Shown here piece by piece: positions 40,686 to 48,731 of a DNA stretch of 64,000 nt (position 1 is its first letter; each line of letters starts with the position of its first letter). This DNA is from JACDAV01 sp964626755. GTDB taxonomy: Bacteria > Chloroflexota > Limnocylindria > Limnocylindrales > CSP1-4. The stretch is taken from NCBI GenBank assembly GCA_964626755.1, contig CAZVGO010000004.1, forward strand, positions 124,001-188,000. The letters run 5' to 3'. The translations under genes were made by a program, and so were the position numbers. The notes under the pieces were generated by a model, which worked only from the letters and a program-made list of their open reading frames with translations, was not told where the DNA came from and made no database searches.

Positions 40686-41232
40686 CACGAAACCTCCTCT
40701 GAGTTCCGAGAGACTCGTCGTTGCCCTCGTTCGGGGCGTTCACGGGCTGAACGGCGCCGTCCGCGTCGAGGTCCTCACCGACCGACCGGAGGAGCGCTTC
40801 GCCCCGGGGGCCGTGCTCCACCGGGAAGGCCGCCCGGAGCCCCTGACGATCGAGTCCGCCACCGCGGTCGCCGACGGGCCCGGCTGGAGGCTCCGCTTCC
40901 GGGAGCTGCCGGACCGGACGGCGGCCGAGACGCTCCGTGGCGTCTACCTCGAGAGCGCGGTGCAGCCGGACGCCCTCGGCCGCGGGGAGTATTACTGGCA
41001 TGAGGTGATCGGGGTGACCGTGACCGACGTGGAGGGGCGCGAGCTCGGGACCGTCAGCGACATCTACCGCGTAGGAGAAGCGGAGGTGTTTGTCGTCCGG
41101 GGCGGTCCGGCCGGTGAGTTCGACGTACCGGCGGTGAGAGCCTTTGTCCGGATCTTCGCGCCGCGCCGGGGCGAGATCGTCGTCGACGCCGCTGCGCTCG
41201 ACCTGCGGCTCCCGCCGGAGCCGGCCGCGTGA
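40657..41232 (+). CDS. rimM: 16S rRNA processing protein RimM
   Basis: Assists 30S head assembly by binding S19. The N-terminal domain has VALVRGVHGLNGAVRVEVLTDRP split over the usual strands; the C-terminal PRC-barrel has YYWHEVIGVTV and ELGTVSDIYRVGEAEVFVV. The GTG at 40657 is the only plausible start and makes a 29-nt overlap with khpA; the first 15 residues are not conserved. The length of 191 residues is slightly over average. Confidence 0.93.
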   Translation: MSRSRSKSSDTKPPLSSERLVVALVRGVHGLNGAVRVEVLTDRPEERFAPGAVLHREGRPEPLTIESATAVADGPGWRLRFRELPDRTAAETLRGVYLESAVQPDALGRGEYYWHEVIGVTVTDVEGRELGTVSDIYRVGEAEVFVVRGGPAGEFDVPAVRAFVRIFAPRRGEIVVDAAALDLRLPPEPAA

Positions 41233-41975
41233 CCCTCGAGATCGACGTCCTCACGCTCTTTCCGGCGATCTTCGAGGCGCCCCTCGCCGCGAGCATCCCC
41301 GGCCGAATCCAGGAGAAGGGCCTCGCCACCATCCGCCTCCACGACTTGCGAACGTGGGGGATCGGGCGCCACCGGAGCGTGGACGACGCGCCGTACGGCG
41401 GGGGAGCGGGGATGGTCATCCGCCCGGAGCCGGTCGCGGCGGCAATCGCGTCGCTCCGCCGGCCCGATTCGCTCGTGATCCTCCTCGACGCGGCCGGCGA
41501 GCCCTTCCGCCACGACCGCGCCGCGGACCTCTCCGGGCGCTCCCACCTGGTCCTGGTCTGCCCGCGATACGAGGGTGTCGACGAGCGGATCCGTTCGCTC
41601 GTCGACCTCGAGCTCTCGATCGGGGACTATGTGCTGACCGGGGGCGAGCTGCCGGCGCTCGTCGTCATCGACGCGGTCATCCGGCTGCTGCCTGGAGCGA
41701 TCGACGATGCGTCGACCGCCGAGGAGACGTTCGCGACCGGCCTCCTCGAGTACCCGCAGTACACCCGGCCGGCAACGTTCGAGGGCCGCGACGTACCCCC
41801 GATCCTCGTCTCGGGCGATCACGGCGCCGTCCGGCGGTGGAGGCTCCGCGAGTCGCTGCGCCGGACCCTCCGCCGCCGGCCGGACCTCCTCTCCGGCCGC
41901 GCGTTCACGCCCGAGGAGTCGGCGATCGTCGACCAGCTGCGCCTCGATCCCGACGGAGACGGGCCGGCCGAGTGA
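41229..41975 (+). CDS. trmD: tRNA (guanine37-N1)-methyltransferase
   Basis: SPOUT-class enzyme that methylates G37 next to the anticodon and prevents frameshifting. The trefoil-knot signature is present: DDAPYGGGAGMVIRPEPV, then LVLVCPRYEGVDERI and SIGDYVLTGGELPA. The conserved CPRYEG and PQYTRP blocks are intact. The length of 248 residues is typical. The GTG start overlaps the rimM stop. Confidence 0.96.
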   Translation: MTLEIDVLTLFPAIFEAPLAASIPGRIQEKGLATIRLHDLRTWGIGRHRSVDDAPYGGGAGMVIRPEPVAAAIASLRRPDSLVILLDAAGEPFRHDRAADLSGRSHLVLVCPRYEGVDERIRSLVDLELSIGDYVLTGGELPALVVIDAVIRLLPGAIDDASTAEETFATGLLEYPQYTRPATFEGRDVPPILVSGDHGAVRRWRLRESLRRTLRRRPDLLSGRAFTPEESAIVDQLRLDPDGDGPAE

Positions 41976-42001
41976 CGCCGGCGGGTGGGCCGTGCTATCC
42001 T
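41972..42001 (+). promoter_or_regulatory. Predicted promoter of rplS
   Basis: GTGACG (41972-41977) and TATCCT (41996-42001) are 18 bases apart, and TGC precedes the -10, making an extended -10. The -35 overlaps the trmD stop. It gives rplS a leader of about 75 nt despite its operon position. Confidence 0.45.
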
Positions 42002-42080
42002 CCGCCGTCGGCCGCGGCCGCCTCCATCCCGAACGTCCCCCGCAGCCCAGTGCTGCCAGAGTCAGTCAGGAATCCCTTCC

Positions 42081-42428
42081 GTGAGCGTGCTCGACGAGAT
42101 CATCCAGGACCAGCTCCGCACCGACCTGCCGGAGCTCGCCACCGGCGACACGGTCCGCGTCTCGGCCAAGGTCGTCGAGGGCAACCGGGAGCGGATCCAG
42201 GTCTTCGAAGGGACCGTCATGCGGATGCGCGGAGGCGGGATCACCCGCTCGATCACGGTCCGCCGGATTGCGAGCGGCGTCGGCGTTGAGCGGACGTTCA
42301 AGGTCAACAGCCCGCGGATCGAGAAGATCGAGGTGGTCCGCCACGGCCAGGCGCGCCGCGCGCAGCTCTACTTCCTGCGCAAGCGCGTCGGCAAGGCCGC
42401 GACGCTGCGCGAGCGGCGCCAGGGCTGA
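42081..42428 (+). CDS. rplS: Large ribosomal subunit protein bL19
   Basis: The sequence VRVSAKVVEGNRERIQVFEG, then VMRMRGGGITRSITVRRI and ERTFKVNSPRIEKIEVVRHG, is typical L19, followed by the basic end LYFLRKRVGKAATLRERR. It has 115 residues. The GTG at 42081 is chosen; a GTG two codons later is possible. It is separated from trmD by about 105 nt containing a likely promoter. Confidence 0.96.
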   Translation: MSVLDEIIQDQLRTDLPELATGDTVRVSAKVVEGNRERIQVFEGTVMRMRGGGITRSITVRRIASGVGVERTFKVNSPRIEKIEVVRHGQARRAQLYFLRKRVGKAATLRERRQG

Positions 42429-42502
42429 CAGGAAGGCGCATCCGAACCGGGTCACGGCCCCGTCCGACGGCGGGGTCGCTCGATTCGGTACCCTGAGCGC
42501 TG

Positions 42503-43225
42503 ATGGCCGTGATTGTCCCGAGCCTCCGCCGCGAACGGCTCCTCTGGAACGAGGGCCTCGGGCGGGTCGTCGGAGTCGACGAGGTCGGCGTCGCGCCGAC
42601 CTGCGGGGCGGTCGTCGCGGCAGCCGTGATCATGGCCCCGAACTGCCACCGGATCCGGGGGGTCCGCGACTCGAAGACCCTGTCGGCGCTCCAGCGCGAG
42701 AGGCTCGCCCCGATCATCCGGCGCCGGGCCGTTGCGGTCGGCGTCGGTGCCGCCTCCGTGACGGAGATCGACCGCCTGAACATCTACCACGCCACGAAGC
42801 TGGCGATGCGGCGGGCGATCGCCCGGGTCGGAGAGTATGACCACGTGTTGATCGACGGCAACCGGATCACGGGGTTCGAGGCGCACGTCGGCCCATACAC
42901 CGCGATCGTCGACGGCGACGCGAAGGTCTACACGATCGCCTGCGCCTCAGTTGTCGCGAAGGTCGTCCGAGACCGGATGATGGGGCTCCTCGCGGCGCGC
43001 TACCCCGGCTACGGCTGGGAGCACAACCAGGGCTACGCGACGCGCGCCCACCGGGACGGGATCCGTCGCCTCGGGCTGACTCCGTTTCACCGCCGCAGCT
43101 TCCTCGCCCTCCAGCGGACGCTCGCGGGCGATCAGGCCTCGCTCGACCTGTTCGGGGAGGAATTGGCCGCCGATGAGGCCGTGACCGAGGCGGCGTTCGA
43201 GCTGGAGCTGGCCGGCGTCGGCTGA
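42503..43225 (+). CDS. rnhB: Ribonuclease HII with altered GRG motif
   Basis: Removes RNA primers or single ribonucleotides from DNA. Acidic active-site residues are in place: D26 and E27 (GVDEVG), D118 (VLIDGNRI) and D157 (AKVVRDRM). The blocks RDSKTLSALQRERL, DGDAKVYTIACASVVAKVVR and the C-terminal HRRSF fit RNase HII. The motif that normally reads DEAGRGPLAGPV reads DEVGVAPTCGAV here, so the Gly-Arg-Gly that recognises the RNA-DNA junction is replaced by Gly-Val-Ala. The length of 240 residues is normal. It lies between rplS and yraN as in many bacteria. Confidence 0.88.
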   Translation: MAVIVPSLRRERLLWNEGLGRVVGVDEVGVAPTCGAVVAAAVIMAPNCHRIRGVRDSKTLSALQRERLAPIIRRRAVAVGVGAASVTEIDRLNIYHATKLAMRRAIARVGEYDHVLIDGNRITGFEAHVGPYTAIVDGDAKVYTIACASVVAKVVRDRMMGLLAARYPGYGWEHNQGYATRAHRDGIRRLGLTPFHRRSFLALQRTLAGDQASLDLFGEELAADEAVTEAAFELELAGVG

Positions 43226-43263
43226 GGCTCCCACCTTCTCATCGGGCGGGTACCTGGCTGGAG

Positions 43264-43722
43264 ATGACAGCCGGTGAGCCGCCGATAAGCCTGCCGCCTC
43301 ATCCTCATGTGGTGACCCCGCAGCAACGGACCCGAGCCCAGCACTCAGGCGACGCCGCCGAGGCGCTTGTGGCGACGCGCCTCGAGGGTCTCGGCTGGAC
43401 TGTCCTTGCCCGGAACGTCCACGTCGGCCGCCACGAGCTGGACGTCGTGGCGATCGACCCCGGACCGCCGGCCGCGCTGGTTGCCGTCGAAGTCCGCTGG
43501 CGCGCCCGGCGCGACTTCGGGCTGCCGGAGGAGACGTTCGACTGGCGGAAGCGACGCCGGATGCGCGACGCCGCGTTCGGGCTGCTCGACCGGGGCCGCC
43601 TCCCGGACGGGGCGCCGCTGCCGCACCTCCCGCTCCGGTTCGACCTCGTGCTCGTCGAGCCGGCCGGCGAGGCCGGCGGAGAGCCCCGGATCCGGCACCA
43701 CAAGAACGTCCTCGGCGGCTGA
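43264..43722 (+). CDS. yraN: YraN/UPF0102 family putative endonuclease
   Basis: The 152-residue protein has the UPF0102 pattern: GDAAEALVATRLEGLGWTVL, ARNVHVGRHELDVVAID and ALVAVEVRWR. E58, D60 and E76 match the PD-(D/E)xK-like site, but the usual lysine of the ExK is arginine (R78). The C-terminal block LPHLPLRFDLVLVEP is present. Position after rnhB is typical. The nuclease function is predicted from fold only. Confidence 0.88.
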   Translation: MTAGEPPISLPPHPHVVTPQQRTRAQHSGDAAEALVATRLEGLGWTVLARNVHVGRHELDVVAIDPGPPAALVAVEVRWRARRDFGLPEETFDWRKRRRMRDAAFGLLDRGRLPDGAPLPHLPLRFDLVLVEPAGEAGGEPRIRHHKNVLGG

Positions 43723-43813
43723 AACCTGCGTAGGACCGTGGAGCGGTGGGCAGCTCTTGCACCAGATGACGGAACCGTCGACTGCGTCAGCTTGTGGCGA
43801 GGATTCCCTGCGT

Positions 43814-43924
43814 CTGGCGCAACAAGCCGTCGCCGTTTCGGCACTCCGTCGACGGACGCAGCATCTGGCGCAAAGGTCTGGGGCCGTCCTTCGGCTCCGG
43901 CCACGATTGCCCCGTCTGGCGCAA
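43814..43924 (+). repeat. Three TCTGGCGCAA motifs at 50-51 nt spacing
   Basis: Exact 10-mers start at 43814, 43864 and 43915. The near-constant spacing corresponds to about five helical turns, as for binding sites on one DNA face. They lie 110-215 nt upstream of the predicted rpsB -10. Confidence 0.55.
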
Positions 43925-44026
43925 GCTCAAGGACCGTGGCGGCGCCAGGCGAGGGCCAACCCCAGGGTGCCCGGGCAAGGGCCACTCAGGGAGGACCCAG
44001 GGCCCTCCGGACAAGGCGGGACCCTG

Positions 44027-44035
44027 TGCTACACT
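44027..44035 (+). promoter_or_regulatory. Predicted extended -10 of the rpsB operon
   Basis: TGCTACACT, the same as before acpP and ffh. It is 174 nt before the rpsB GTG, giving a long structured leader. No good -35 is visible. Confidence 0.5.
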
Positions 44036-44104
44036 CCGCGGGCCGCGGAGCGCCGCGGCGATTTCCGTGCCCATCGTGCAACGGCGATGGAGCTCACACG
44101 CGGA

Positions 44105-44150
44105 CCGTTCCGACCGGGACGGTGCCGGTCGTGCGATGGAACCCCATCGC
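44105..44150 (+). promoter_or_regulatory. Two consecutive hairpins in the rpsB leader
   Basis: CCGTTCC pairs with GGGACGG (44105-44122, loop GACC, one G-T pair), and GCGATGG pairs with CCATCGC (44133-44150, loop AACC). S2 operons are autoregulated through leader RNA in several bacteria; these stems are candidates. No T-run follows, so they are not terminators. Confidence 0.45.
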
Positions 44151-44208
44151 GCCCGGCCCCCGGCGATGAGGCCCGCGGAGGAACGAACCGAACAGGAGGT
44201 CGCACATC

Positions 44209-45186
44209 GTGCCGTCCGTTTCGATGCGGCAGCTGCTCGAGGCCGGGGTCCATTTCGGCCACCAGACGCGCCGCTGGAATCCCAAGATGCGCCCGTTCAT
44301 TTTCGCGGAGCGCAACGGGATCCACATCATCGATCTCGCCCAGACCGTCAAGCGGCTGGACCTCGCGCTCGACGCCGTCCGCGAGACCGTCGCCCGCGGC
44401 GAGGTGGTCCTGTTCGTCGGGACGAAGAAGCAGGCCCAGGAGCCTGTCGCCCAGGAGGCGACGCGGGCCGGTATGCCGTACGTCAACAAGCGCTGGCTCG
44501 GCGGGATGCTCACGAACTTCGTGACGATCAAGAAGCGGATCGGCCTGCTCGACCAGCTCGAGGCCCGCCAGCAGGCCGGCGACTTCGAGCGCCTCACGAA
44601 GAAGGAGGCGGCCAAGCTGACCGAGGAGCTGAACAAGCTCAACGGGACGCTCGGCGGCATTCGGAAGATGAAGCGGACCCCGGGCGCCGTGTTCATCGTC
44701 GATCCGCATCGCGAGCGGATCGCGGTGACCGAGGCCAACAAGCTCGAGATCCCCGTGGTCGGAACGGGTGACACGAACGTCGATCCGGACGAGCTGGACT
44801 TCATCATCCCCGCCAACGACGACGCGATCCGCTCGATCCGCCTGCTGTGCGCGCTCGTCGCCGACGCGGCGATCGAGGGCGGCCGCGAACGGGCCGCCCG
44901 GGCCACGATGGAGCCCGAGCCCGAGGCCGTGTCGGCCGAGCCCGAGTACGAGGAGGCGGAGGCGTCCGACGCCCTCGTCGCGGCCCTCGCCGGCGGCGCG
45001 GCGCTCACCTTCGAACCGGACCTCGACGACGAGGACGACCTCCTCCCCGGCGCCCGAGCGGCCCGGGCAGAGGCGGCCGTCGCCGAGGGCGCCCCCGTGT
45101 CCGAGGCGACCCCGGAGGAGATCGCGGCCGAGCTTGCCCGCGAAGCCGCCGAGAAGGCCGAGGACACCGAGGCCGTCGCCGGCTAG
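44209..45186 (+). CDS. rpsB: Small ribosomal subunit protein uS2 with long acidic tail
   Basis: The N-terminus SMRQLLEAGVHFGHQTRRWN and the blocks FIFAERNGIHIIDLAQT, KRWLGGMLTNFVTIKKRI and DTNVDPDELDFIIPANDDAI are standard S2. S2 would end near residue 232; about 95 extra residues, very rich in Ala and Glu, follow. The GTG start has a CAGGAGG site. It begins the rpsB-tsf-pyrH-frr operon. The tail is probably disordered and resembles acidic S2 tails in some high-GC bacteria. Confidence 0.95.
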   Translation: MPSVSMRQLLEAGVHFGHQTRRWNPKMRPFIFAERNGIHIIDLAQTVKRLDLALDAVRETVARGEVVLFVGTKKQAQEPVAQEATRAGMPYVNKRWLGGMLTNFVTIKKRIGLLDQLEARQQAGDFERLTKKEAAKLTEELNKLNGTLGGIRKMKRTPGAVFIVDPHRERIAVTEANKLEIPVVGTGDTNVDPDELDFIIPANDDAIRSIRLLCALVADAAIEGGRERAARATMEPEPEAVSAEPEYEEAEASDALVAALAGGAALTFEPDLDDEDDLLPGARAARAEAAVAEGAPVSEATPEEIAAELAREAAEKAEDTEAVAG

Positions 45187-45219
45187 AGACGCCGGGACGG
45201 AACAGGAGCAACGAACGGA

Positions 45220-45801
45220 ATGGTGATGGCGGATATTTCGGCCGCGAAGGTCAAGGAGCTGCGCGAGCGGACCGGGGCCGGCTTCATGGACTGCAAGCGG
45301 GCCCTCGAGGAGGCGAACGGCGACCTCGACAAGGCCGTGGCTCTGCTTCGGGAGCGAGGTGTTGCCGCGGCGGCCAAGCGGTCCGGCCGCGAAGCACGCG
45401 AGGGACTCATCTCGAGCTACATCCACACCGGTGGCCGGGTCGGGGTGCTGATCGAGGTCAACTGCGAAACGGACTTCGTGGCTCGCAACGAGGACTTCCA
45501 GAAGCTCGTCCGCGACCTGGCCGTCCAGGTGGCGGGCCTCGCTCCACGCTGGGTGGCGCTCGAGGACGTCCCGGACCAGGCCATCGCGGCGAGGCGGGAA
45601 GAGCTGGCCGGAGACGCCCGGACGCGCGACGACGTCGAGGCCCACATCAAGCGCTGGCTCAAGGAGGTCGTCCTCCTCGAGCAGCCGTTCCGCGACACGA
45701 ATCTCACCGTCCGGGACCTGGTCACGAACGCGGTCGCCACGATCGGCGAGAACATCCGCGTCCGCAGGTTCGTTCGCTACGCGCTCGGGGAGGAGCTGTG
45801 A
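45220..45801 (+). CDS. tsf: Elongation factor Ts (short form)
   Basis: Nucleotide exchange factor for EF-Tu. The N-terminal UBA-like domain has VKELRERTGAGFMDCKRALE, and the core has GGRVGVLIEVNCETDFVARN with the TDFV motif. At 193 residues it is the short type with one core subdomain, as in Thermus and cyanobacteria. An ATG at 45226 is an alternative start with MADISAAKV. The stop overlaps the pyrH GTG. Confidence 0.96.
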   Translation: MVMADISAAKVKELRERTGAGFMDCKRALEEANGDLDKAVALLRERGVAAAAKRSGREAREGLISSYIHTGGRVGVLIEVNCETDFVARNEDFQKLVRDLAVQVAGLAPRWVALEDVPDQAIAARREELAGDARTRDDVEAHIKRWLKEVVLLEQPFRDTNLTVRDLVTNAVATIGENIRVRRFVRYALGEEL

Positions 45802-46571
45802 AGGACGGCCGGAGGGACACACCGGGGGCTGATGGGAACCTTCGCTACAAGCGGGTTCTCCTCAAGCTGTCCGGCGAGGCCCTCCTCGGCAACCGTCAGT
45901 ACGGCGTCGACCCGGCGTTCTGCGCGTTCGTCGCCGGCCAGGTCGCCGAGGTGCACCGCCTCGGCGTCCAGGTCGGGATCGTCGTCGGCGGGGGAAACAT
46001 CTTCCGGGGCCTCGCGGCCGCGGCCAGGGGGATGGACCGCGCGACCGGCGACTACATCGGCATGCTCGCGACGGTCATGAACGGCCTCGCCCTCCAGGAT
46101 GCGCTCGAACGGGCCGGGATCCAGACCCGGGTGATGAGCGCGATCGCGATGAACGAGGTCGCCGAGCCGTACATCCGCCGCCGAGCGGTCCGCCACCTCG
46201 AGAAGGGCCGGGTCACGATCTTCGTGGCCGGCACCGGCAACCCGTACTTCACGACGGACACGGCCGCCGCCCTGCGTGCGGTGGAGATCGGGGCGGAGGT
46301 CCTCCTCAAGGCGACGAAGGTCGATGGCGTGTACGACGCCGATCCGCTCAAGGAGCCGAACGCCCGCCGGTACGAGCAGCTCGAATACGCCGATCTCCTC
46401 CGTGACCAGCTCAAGGTCCTCGACTCCACGGCCGTGTCCCTGTGCATGGAGAACGACCTGCCGATCGTCGTCTTCGACCTCAATCAGCCGGACAACATCA
46501 CCCGCGTCGCAAGGGGCGAGCCGGTCGGCACGCTGATCTCGGCGACGCCCGTGCAAGGGGTGCGCGCATGA
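45798..46571 (+). CDS. pyrH: UMP kinase
   Basis: Phosphorylates UMP to UDP; amino-acid-kinase fold. The blocks RVLLKLSGEALLG, VGIVVGGGNIFRG, RATGDYIGMLATVMNGLALQ and VFVAGTGNPYFTTDTAA-like text (IFVAGTGNPYFTTD) are present. The length is 257 residues with a short polar N-terminus. The GTG start overlaps tsf and the stop overlaps frr (ATGA). Confidence 0.96.
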   Translation: MKDGRRDTPGADGNLRYKRVLLKLSGEALLGNRQYGVDPAFCAFVAGQVAEVHRLGVQVGIVVGGGNIFRGLAAAARGMDRATGDYIGMLATVMNGLALQDALERAGIQTRVMSAIAMNEVAEPYIRRRAVRHLEKGRVTIFVAGTGNPYFTTDTAAALRAVEIGAEVLLKATKVDGVYDADPLKEPNARRYEQLEYADLLRDQLKVLDSTAVSLCMENDLPIVVFDLNQPDNITRVARGEPVGTLISATPVQGVRA

Positions 46572-47125
46572 GCACCGAAGTCCTTACCAGCGCCGAGCAC
46601 AAGATGGCCCGCGCGGTCGAGGTGATGCAGCGCGACTTCCAGGCGGTCCGGACCGGCCGGGCTTCGACGACGCTCGTCGAGCGGATCCTCGTCGATTACT
46701 ACGGGACCGAGACGCCGCTCAACCAGCTGGCCGGGATCAGCGTGCCCGAGGCCCACCAGATCGTCATCCAGCCCTGGGACCGGAGCGTTCTCGGGGCGAT
46801 CGAAAAGGCGATCCTCAAGAGCGAGATCGGGCTCCAGCCGAACGTGGACGGCACGGTCGTCCGCCTGAACATCCCGCCCCTCACCGAGGAGCGTCGCAGG
46901 GAGCTCGTGCGAGTCGTCCACAAGCGGATGGAAGAGGCCCGCGTCGAGATCCGCAACCTTCGCCGCGAGGCCGCCGACTCGCTGAAGAAGGAGGAGCGCG
47001 ACGGCACGGTCGGCATCGACGAGGCGCACCGCCAGCACGAAGCGCTCCAGAAGACAACCGACCGGTTCGTCGGCGACGTCGACCGTCTGGGCGGGGTGAA
47101 GGAACAGGAGGTCCTCGAGGTCTAG
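46568..47125 (+). CDS. frr: Ribosome recycling factor
   Basis: Splits post-termination ribosomes with EF-G. The sequence MARAVEVMQRDFQAVRTGRA, then TPLNQLAGISVPEAHQIVIQ, NVDGTVVRLNIPPLTEERR and IRNLRREAADSLKK is typical. At 185 residues it has exactly the family length. Its stop overlaps the uppS GTG. Confidence 0.97.
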   Translation: MSTEVLTSAEHKMARAVEVMQRDFQAVRTGRASTTLVERILVDYYGTETPLNQLAGISVPEAHQIVIQPWDRSVLGAIEKAILKSEIGLQPNVDGTVVRLNIPPLTEERRRELVRVVHKRMEEARVEIRNLRREAADSLKKEERDGTVGIDEAHRQHEALQKTTDRFVGDVDRLGGVKEQEVLEV

Positions 47126-47883
47126 TGGGCCGGGTACCGCTCGCTCGACCACCCGACGCACCCGCCCCCGAGCGCGAGGTCGAACTCCTCGTTCCGCTCG
47201 CGGAGCTGCCCCGGCACGTGGCGATCATCATGGACGGCAACCGGCGCTGGGCTCGCAGCCGCGGCCTGAGCGAGCTGGAAGGACACAGCGCAGGCGTCGA
47301 GACGATCCGTACGGTCCTCCGCCACGTCGTCCGGCGGGGCGTCCCCGTCCTCTCCCTGTACGCGTTCAGCCGCGAGAACTGGGCCCGCTCGGACGACGAG
47401 GTCCGCGGGCTGTTCGAGCTCCTCGAGCAGGCGATCCGGAGCGAGACGGCCGAGCTCAAGGCGCAGGGCGTCCGTGTCCGGCTCCTCGGCCGGATGGACG
47501 AGCTGCCGGACGAGACCCGCCGCTCGATCGGCGAGGCGCTCGATGAGACAGCCGGCGGAGACCGGCTCCTGCTGAATATCGCGTTCAACTACGCGGGCCG
47601 AACGGAGCTCGTCGACGCGGTCCGCACGCTCGTCGCCGGCGGGATCGCGCCGGACGCCGTCGACGAGGCGGCGATCGCCGGCGCGCTCTACACGGCGGGC
47701 CTGCCCGACCCGGACCTCGTCATCCGGACCGGCGGCGAGCAGCGCCTCTCGAACTTCCTCATCTGGCAGTCGGCCTATGCCGAGTTCTACTCGTGCGAGG
47801 TCCTCTGGCCGGACTTCGGACCGGCCGCCTTCGACGCCGCTCTCCTCGAGTTCGCCCGCCGCACGCGCCGCTTCGGGCGCTGA
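47125..47883 (+). CDS. uppS: Isoprenyl (undecaprenyl) diphosphate synthase
   Basis: cis-Prenyltransferase making the lipid carrier for cell-wall synthesis. The catalytic block HVAIIMDGNRRWARSRG has D37, and LSLYAFSRENWARS and LVIRTGGEQRLSNFLIWQSA are conserved. At 252 residues it is normal. The chain length of the product cannot be told from sequence. It precedes cdsA and shares the operon with dxr and ispG, which feed the same pathway. Confidence 0.95.
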   Translation: MGRVPLARPPDAPAPEREVELLVPLAELPRHVAIIMDGNRRWARSRGLSELEGHSAGVETIRTVLRHVVRRGVPVLSLYAFSRENWARSDDEVRGLFELLEQAIRSETAELKAQGVRVRLLGRMDELPDETRRSIGEALDETAGGDRLLLNIAFNYAGRTELVDAVRTLVAGGIAPDAVDEAAIAGALYTAGLPDPDLVIRTGGEQRLSNFLIWQSAYAEFYSCEVLWPDFGPAAFDAALLEFARRTRRFGR

Positions 47884-47900
47884 GCGCCGGGACGGCCGCC

Positions 47901-48731
47901 ATGCTCCGCGAGCGTGTGCTCAGCGCGGCCCTCCTCGTCCCGCCTCTCGTCGTTGCGCTGTTCCTCGGCGGGCCGTGGATCGTGGCGGTTGTCGCGCTCG
48001 CGACGGGCCTCGCGGCGATCGAGGCCTACCGGCTCCTCCGTGCCGCCGGGCATCCATCGTTCCCGACCCTCGGCACCCTGCTCGCGCTCGCGATCGTCGC
48101 GGACGCGGCCGTGCCACAGCTCCTCGCGGGGGGCGGTCTCCTGCTCGGGGCGGTGGGCATGATCGTCATCGCGCTGGGGGTACTGGCGCTGCCCGACCCG
48201 CGGGACGGCCTGGCCACCTGGATGACGACCGTGTTCGGCGCGCTCTACGTGGCGCTGCTGGGCTTCGTCGTTCGCCTCGGCCACGCGGCACCGGCGCTGC
48301 CGGCCGACGCGCCCCTCGCGAACCTCGGAGCCGAGCGCGGCTGGATCCTCCTGCTGATCCTCGGAGTGTGGGCGTACGACACGGGCGCGTACTTCGCCGG
48401 CCGGCGGATCGGCGGGCCGCGCTTTCTCCAGCACATCTCGCCGTCGAAGACGTACGCGGGGCTCGTCGGAGGCCTCGTCGCCGCGACGCTCGCGACGGCG
48501 GGAATGCTGGCCGCCCTCGGCGAGAACCCGATCGCCGGGCTCGTCCTGGGACCGCTCATCGGCCTCGCCGCCCAGGCGGGCGACCTCGCCGAGTCGATGC
48601 TCAAGCGGGCCGCCGGCGCGAAGGACAGTGGCTCGTTGATCCCCGGCCACGGTGGAATCCTCGACCGGATCGACTCGTTCCTGTTCGCTGCCCCGGTCGT
48701 CACCCTGTATGTCGTCGCCGCCGTCTCCTGA
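47901..48731 (+). CDS. cdsA: Phosphatidate cytidylyltransferase
   Basis: Makes CDP-diacylglycerol from CTP and phosphatidic acid. About eight hydrophobic segments are followed by the CdsA signature in two parts: HISPSKTYAGLVGG and KRAAGAKDSGSLIPGHGG with ILDRIDS. At 276 residues it is normal. The ATG is placed after the uppS stop; a GTG-type start nearer is not excluded. Its end overlaps dxr. Confidence 0.94.
   Translation: MLRERVLSAALLVPPLVVALFLGGPWIVAVVALATGLAAIEAYRLLRAAGHPSFPTLGTLLALAIVADAAVPQLLAGGGLLLGAVGMIVIALGVLALPDPRDGLATWMTTVFGALYVALLGFVVRLGHAAPALPADAPLANLGAERGWILLLILGVWAYDTGAYFAGRRIGGPRFLQHISPSKTYAGLVGGLVAATLATAGMLAALGENPIAGLVLGPLIGLAAQAGDLAESMLKRAAGAKDSGSLIPGHGGILDRIDSFLFAAPVVTLYVVAAVS

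Larger units (their letters stand above)
43723..44208. other. Long gap before rpsB with phased repeats and a structured leader
   Basis: No gene is supported. The left half carries TCTGGCGCAA three times at 43814, 43864 and 43915, that is, every 50-51 nt. A promoter-like TGCTACACT lies at 44027-44035. The transcribed leader, about 165 nt, contains two perfect 7-bp hairpins (44105-44122 and 44133-44150) before the rpsB ribosome site. Confidence 0.6.

Noticed and set aside
43794..44208. A protein-coding gene with VWRNK / IWRKG / VWRKLK text upstream of rpsB
   Set aside because: The similarity comes from the three TCTGGCGCAA motifs; the frame has no ribosome site, poor composition and runs into the rpsB leader and rpsB in the wrong frame.
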